64,000 nt of DNA from assembly GCA_034933285.1 (NCBI GenBank), contig JAYFNT010000008.1, positions 1-64,000 of the forward strand, in the 5' to 3' direction. Numbering within the stretch: the first letter of the stretch is position 1; each line of letters begins with the position of its first letter. The stretch comes from RPRC01 sp034933285 (GTDB lineage: Bacteria > Desulfobacterota > Desulfuromonadia > Geobacterales > Geobacteraceae). The notes beneath the pieces were generated by a model. The model searched no databases and had not been told where the DNA came from. It saw only the letters and a list, made by a program, of their open reading frames with translations. The position numbers and the translations under genes are program-made. This document shows, one piece after another, positions 60,036-64,000 of the stretch.

Positions 60036-62498
60036 CTAATCTTGCTTTTTCCTTTCATATGCAGTTATCAACATAGCCTTCTCAACAGGCTCATATTGTT
60101 CTTTCACCGCATTATATATACTTTTAAGCAGGTTAAGTCGTTGATATCTCCAAAGAGATTCATCATAAAGACCTCCGAATGGCGACCATTTTCCGACTAT
60201 ATCACTTTGATACGATCTATCTATATCGGTATCGACAAAAAGCACTCTTGGCTTGTCAAGCAAAATGCTGTTTATGCATTCCTTTATCTCTTTGTCGGTT
60301 ATCAAATACCATGAAACGTCAAAAAAAGGCATTGCACTGTATTTCCCGGCTAAAAATGGAAGAAAACTGTCGTACTTGGAGATTATATATATTTCATTCT
60401 TTTCGTTATATTTCTGAATCAATTTTATCGAATCCATGAAGTAGTATGGGTTCATTGTTGATATGAAATTTGCGGTAGGGAGATTCCATTGGTAAGTTAT
60501 ATGTGTCTTGAAGATTTCCTCGAATTTCCTTTTATTTTTGACAAAGCCGTTCACACTTGGAACATATATCATCAATGATATTAATAATATTGCTGCATGA
60601 ACGTATGTCAGTTTAATTCCGGATATCTTATGATTATCAAGAATTAGTTTCACGATTGCTATTATTGTGAAAACAAATATTGGAGAAAATACGATAAAAT
60701 GATTCATATCGGATCCCCATACATAATATGCCAGAAGCCCTTGTGAATAAACTAATAGCAATACGCAAACATGCTTTAGCTCATTCTTTATCATGTATTG
60801 TTTCATTAGCGTGACATAACATAATCCAACAACTAAAAATATCATAGTCGGAACATAGTCCGGTGTCTTGAACCCCAAGAGCCCTTTTTTAAAATATTCA
60901 GTCATATATTGAGCGCCTATATTGGATTGCATCAAAGCATAAACTCCAAGTATCACACCCATAATCATTATGAATATCTCATAGCAACATTTTTGTTTCC
61001 AATCCATAACGTTTTTCACAGCCAATGTAGCAATCAATGATATCAATGCAAACAATCCAACATGGCTATTATTGAATATTCCAATTATTGCAGAAAGCAA
61101 TGACAAGACAAGACAGATCTTATTCAATATCTTACCTTGATTTTTCATATAAATGAAAAACAGGCCTATGACGAATATGTCAAATAAATGTCTTACAGGA
61201 TTTATACCTGGAGCAATATACATAAATGGGTAACTCACCATATTCAATCCGGCGGTCATCAACATAATTGTCGGGAGCACGTAGATCGTTTTCCGGAGCA
61301 CCAGGAACATTAATGCAATGAATAATGCATAATATATATAATAAAAAGAGTACATCAACTTAGAATAATTCTGATAATTCACTCCCCCCATTCTGTTCAT
61401 TATTGTTTTCAGCACCACGGTATTCAACCATCCGTATTGCATGTAAACCTTCTTAATGTCTTTTCCCAAATTTATTTCATTAACCGGTCCAAGGACATGG
61501 TTGTGGTGATGAATCCAAAACCTGTTCAATATTTGCCAGTGTATTTCATAAGAATTCTTTTTGAGAAACTCGTCCATTTCCTTTGTTTTGGATTCTTCAT
61601 ATCCATATTGTTTCCAGCCTAGATATAATCGTCGCAAACCATCTCTATGGTACTCATCATTATAACTGTTTACAATATTATCGATCGATCCTACCAACCT
61701 CAAGGCATTATTATCATCGTAAAGCGCATTGCTTGAAACTAGTGAATTATAACCATTGGTTTCCACAGGCTTTGCATTTGCAGATACCCAGTTATCATCA
61801 ATATCGTACTTCAAGCAATTCCCTAGCAATATGTTTTCGTTAATATACTTGTTGTTAACTATGACCTTATTACCAATCAGAGTTTTCTCAGGTATATCCC
61901 AAAACTCGTTCATTATTTTGAGCTTCTCAAAAACAAACGGATATATCAAATAAACCAGATTTATTATCACGAGGAGTAACATCGTGATTGTTATTCTAGT
62001 TCTGGAAACACGGGATAATATGTTATTAATTTGCTCACTGATGTTCTTTATGTTTGCAACAAAAGGTAGCATGAACGTTGCAACCCAAATGATTGCTCTG
62101 GGCAGTATGTTATGCATTCCGGGCCTGATGTTCACAGCCAATATGATGTTTATTACCAACCCTATTGATAATATACTGATGATGCTTGCCGTCGCAGATA
62201 TATTGTCCTTGAGCTTATTGTCGATTATTTTATTATTGCTTGCAAGACGATAGTAAATCAAATAATACAAAGCCATTCCTATTACACATGAAACATAGTG
62301 CGTTATTTCACTGGGTTTTCCCGGGTACCAAAAATTGATCACCCATCTATTCAAGGAGTCTATCCGAGACGGATCAGTCAAGGATATGGATATCATATTG
62401 AGAATTGTTATCAACCCTATGGAAAACACAAGAAAATATATGATAAGAAATGAATTTTTGAGGTACTGCCCAAAGACATTATCCTGCCGCTTTGTCAT
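60036..62498 (-). CDS. Large polytopic membrane protein of unknown function
   Basis: The 820-residue protein begins MTKRQDNVFGQYLKNSFLII with GGAGAG four bases upstream. It has an N-terminal set of about six hydrophobic helices (to residue 210), a hydrophilic central region of about 160 residues (HWQILNRFWIHHHNHVLGPV) and a second set of about seven helices (to about 690). A hydrophilic C-terminal domain ends in DKPRVLFVDTDIDRSYQ. The layout is like membrane glycan enzymes with an extracytoplasmic loop, but I do not recognise the family. Codon use is markedly A+T-rich (many ATA, AAT, TAT) compared with flanking genes, a sign of acquisition. Confidence 0.75.
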   Translation of the reverse strand: MTKRQDNVFGQYLKNSFLIIYFLVFSIGLITILNMISISLTDPSRIDSLNRWVINFWYPGKPSEITHYVSCVIGMALYYLIYYRLASNNKIIDNKLKDNISATASIISILSIGLVINIILAVNIRPGMHNILPRAIIWVATFMLPFVANIKNISEQINNILSRVSRTRITITMLLLVIINLVYLIYPFVFEKLKIMNEFWDIPEKTLIGNKVIVNNKYINENILLGNCLKYDIDDNWVSANAKPVETNGYNSLVSSNALYDDNNALRLVGSIDNIVNSYNDEYHRDGLRRLYLGWKQYGYEESKTKEMDEFLKKNSYEIHWQILNRFWIHHHNHVLGPVNEINLGKDIKKVYMQYGWLNTVVLKTIMNRMGGVNYQNYSKLMYSFYYIYYALFIALMFLVLRKTIYVLPTIMLMTAGLNMVSYPFMYIAPGINPVRHLFDIFVIGLFFIYMKNQGKILNKICLVLSLLSAIIGIFNNSHVGLFALISLIATLAVKNVMDWKQKCCYEIFIMIMGVILGVYALMQSNIGAQYMTEYFKKGLLGFKTPDYVPTMIFLVVGLCYVTLMKQYMIKNELKHVCVLLLVYSQGLLAYYVWGSDMNHFIVFSPIFVFTIIAIVKLILDNHKISGIKLTYVHAAILLISLMIYVPSVNGFVKNKRKFEEIFKTHITYQWNLPTANFISTMNPYYFMDSIKLIQKYNEKNEIYIISKYDSFLPFLAGKYSAMPFFDVSWYLITDKEIKECINSILLDKPRVLFVDTDIDRSYQSDIVGKWSPFGGLYDESLWRYQRLNLLKSIYNAVKEQYEPVEKAMLITAYERKKQD

Positions 62499-62916
62499 TT
62501 AACTCTCCAATATAACATTGCTATACTTTACGCTTCGATAATATAAACTGGCGTCTTATTTAAGACAGCAATTAAAGCGACAATCATTTTTCCAGAAATA
62601 ACAAACACTACCCGCTTGAGGGGTGATATATTTTATTGCTCAGAGATGGAAAAAAAAAATTATGTCTATTTATACCAGGTACCATTTAATAAGGGGTAAA
62701 ATAAGTTTCCCCGTGAAAATCCTATTTCTTTGAACATAACCATCGAGATTTCTTGCTCACTGACAGCAACCGGCAGGCCCACGCATTCCAGTGACAGCGC
62801 AAGACATGAATATTGAGAGATTATTATGCAGGACGTTGACTTTTACTTGAGTCTCGAGACGTTTATTTGGTGCCTGGATATTGACCCAGTGCTTAAGAAT
62901 TGGGGGCCGCGAACGC
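62499..62916. other. A+T-rich intergenic gap
   Basis: These 418 bp contain no frame I can support. A run of A (62650-62659) and generally low G+C mark it, and the promoter of the membrane-protein gene should lie close to 62499-62560. Confidence 0.5.
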
Positions 62917-63849
62917 TCAGTCAAAATTGATTCTTTCTTTTTCTATTACCAGTGGCCTGTTGAGCACCTGCGTGTGTATCGAACCGATATATTCACCGAT
63001 GATGCCGATGAAAAAGAGCTGAACGGCCGAACAGAAAAACAGCCCGATTGTCAGTGGGGCTATCCCCATATTAAAGGTGTCCCAGAACAACAGCTTGGCA
63101 ATGAAGTAGCCGAGCGCAACCAGAAGACTGACTCCGGAGACAAAGAAACCAAGCATGGTCGCGAGACGGAGGGGAACTTTCGAGTGGTTGGTAATTCCGA
63201 GCATTGCCATGTCATAAAGAGTGTAGAAGTTATTCTTTGTGAACCCCCTCTTTCTTACAGGCTGCATATACTCAATCTTGGCGCTTTCAAAGCCTATATC
63301 CGAAATGAGACCCCTGAAGTATGGGTAGGGATCCTTGACACTTCTCAATATCTCGATTATCTGCTTGTCATAGAGCCCGAAGCCTGTATTGTTTTTGGTC
63401 AGTTCAATTTCCGAGAGCCTGCTTATAAATTCGTAATACATCTTCCTGACAAAAAACATCGCCATTGTCTCTTTACTTTGAGTCTTGACTCCCAGAACAA
63501 TCTTATATCCCTCTTCCCATTTCACGAGAAAATCCCTGATCATCTCAGGCGGATCCTGCAAGTCTGAAACCAGAAGTATGACAGCGTCCCCTCTTGACTG
63601 TACCAACCCATGAAATGGAGACCTGATGTGGCCAAAATTTCTGCTGTTGACTATTATTTTCACCTTTCTGTCAGCTTCAGCCAAACGCTTAAGTATCGAA
63701 ACGGTACTGTCTGTTGAAGCATTATCTATGAAAATATGCTCATACCGATATGAGGGAAGACCGGCAAAAACAGCTTTTACCTGCCCGTAAACCTCTTCCA
63801 CATTGTCCTGCTCGTTGTAGCACGGCGAAACTATACTGATCAGACTCAT
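62917..63849 (-). CDS. GtrB/DPM1-type family 2 glycosyltransferase
   Basis: The 310-residue protein has ISIVSPCYNEQDNVEEVYGQ, FIDNASTDSTVSIL, the acidic VSDLQDPPEMI and NFGHIRSPFHGL, as in polyprenyl-phosphate glucosyl/mannosyl transferases. Two C-terminal membrane helices follow (about residues 228-250 and 262-285). It would load a sugar on undecaprenyl phosphate at the cytoplasmic face for later transfer outside. It could serve the large membrane protein encoded next, which has a suitable extracytoplasmic region. Confidence 0.92.
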   Translation of the reverse strand: MSLISIVSPCYNEQDNVEEVYGQVKAVFAGLPSYRYEHIFIDNASTDSTVSILKRLAEADRKVKIIVNSRNFGHIRSPFHGLVQSRGDAVILLVSDLQDPPEMIRDFLVKWEEGYKIVLGVKTQSKETMAMFFVRKMYYEFISRLSEIELTKNNTGFGLYDKQIIEILRSVKDPYPYFRGLISDIGFESAKIEYMQPVRKRGFTKNNFYTLYDMAMLGITNHSKVPLRLATMLGFFVSGVSLLVALGYFIAKLLFWDTFNMGIAPLTIGLFFCSAVQLFFIGIIGEYIGSIHTQVLNRPLVIEKERINFD

Positions 63850-64000
63850 TTAACCTGTTTCTCCCTGAAGACTTTTGGTTTGTAAAGTATTAAGTGCCTG
63901 GTATTCTTTTCCAAAGCCACTATATTAGTGTGTATATGTAAATGATATCATTTATCAAAAACCCATTTAACAATCATTTGCCAGTAATATTTTCCTTGTT
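63850..64000. other. Non-coding end of window
   Basis: A+T-rich sequence upstream of the GtrB-like gene; nothing recognisable in the 151 bases present. Confidence 0.4.

Noticed and set aside
59856..60314. 152-codon plus-strand frame
   Set aside because: Half of it lies antisense to the membrane-protein gene, it has no ribosome site, and its composition (Cys, His, Tyr, Ser rich) is typical of a chance frame in A+T-rich DNA.
62826..62930. 34-codon plus-strand frame (starts MQDVDFYL)
   Set aside because: Looks slightly protein-like but has only a weak GAGAG before the ATG and runs into the 3' end of the opposite glycosyltransferase gene. No family is recognised.
1..64000. CRISPR arrays, insertion sequences, prophage genes, rRNA and tRNA genes
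   Set aside because: No regularly spaced repeats, transposase, integrase or phage structural genes, and no rRNA or tRNA cloverleaf sequence were found by reading both strands.

Overview
The window looks like chromosome of a Geobacter-type anaerobe (Geobacteraceae/Desulfuromonadales). The grounds are the gene content: icd-mdh-korDABC TCA genes, a hybrid-cluster protein, a lactate-utilisation LUD/Fe-S operon, many two-component and cyclic-dinucleotide signalling genes, moderately high G+C, and dispersed G+C-rich intergenic palindromes. This is inference from gene content; no 16S or tRNA gene is present. Genus-level assignment would need a database search.

Layout. 1-5.4 kb: the 5' part of a minus-strand hybrid-cluster protein gene, then a secreted LysM/FecR/Fn3-like protein beside a CHASE2 hybrid histidine kinase. 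5.5-13.2 kb: recD2 on the minus strand, then a marR gene and a four-gene AaeXAB/NodT-type efflux operon on the plus strand, with matching palindromes in front of marR and of the pump. 13.2-22.7 kb: a tightly overlapped minus-strand chemosensory operon (CheW, CheW-like, MCP, CheB, CheR-TPR, CheA-REC, HPt-REC-REC-GGDEF, REC). Its parts match the Pseudomonas Wsp surface-sensing/c-di-GMP system, and it is preceded by a near-perfect sigma-28 (FliA) promoter. 23-29 kb: lutC and a fused lutB-lutA, an AGCS symporter, a YkgJ-family protein coupled to a REC-HD-GYP c-di-GMP phosphodiesterase, and a strong bidirectional terminator.

29-42 kb: mostly housekeeping. It holds a LysM-NlpC/P60 hydrolase, a diadenylate cyclase fused to a YbbR domain, ubiE/menG, a small HTH gene, yggT-divIVA-yggU-CBS, an FmdB zinc ribbon, folD-galU, a TonB-like protein, a GDT1 cation exporter, lemA with two TPM genes, trmJ with a SemiSWEET gene, and a CAP-domain protein. 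42-47.6 kb: icd-mdh-korDABC, encoding the oxidative TCA steps from isocitrate to succinyl-CoA plus malate dehydrogenase.

47.7-63.8 kb: a surface-polysaccharide region on the minus strand. rfbF-rfbG-rfbH make a CDP-3,6-dideoxy-4-keto sugar. They are followed by a sugar epimerase/reductase, a TPP-dependent acetolactate-synthase-like enzyme, an HpcH/HpaI-type aldolase, an SDR, a 3-dehydroquinate-synthase homologue with its catalytic residues intact, two glycosyltransferases and a DUF4254 protein. Beyond an A+T-rich gap that may hold a decayed gene lie an A+T-rich 820-residue membrane protein and a GtrB-like glycosyltransferase. The best candidates for something undescribed are the sigma-28-driven Wsp-like operon with its unusual output protein, and the TPP/aldolase/SDR/DHQS-like cassette attached to the CDP-dideoxysugar pathway.
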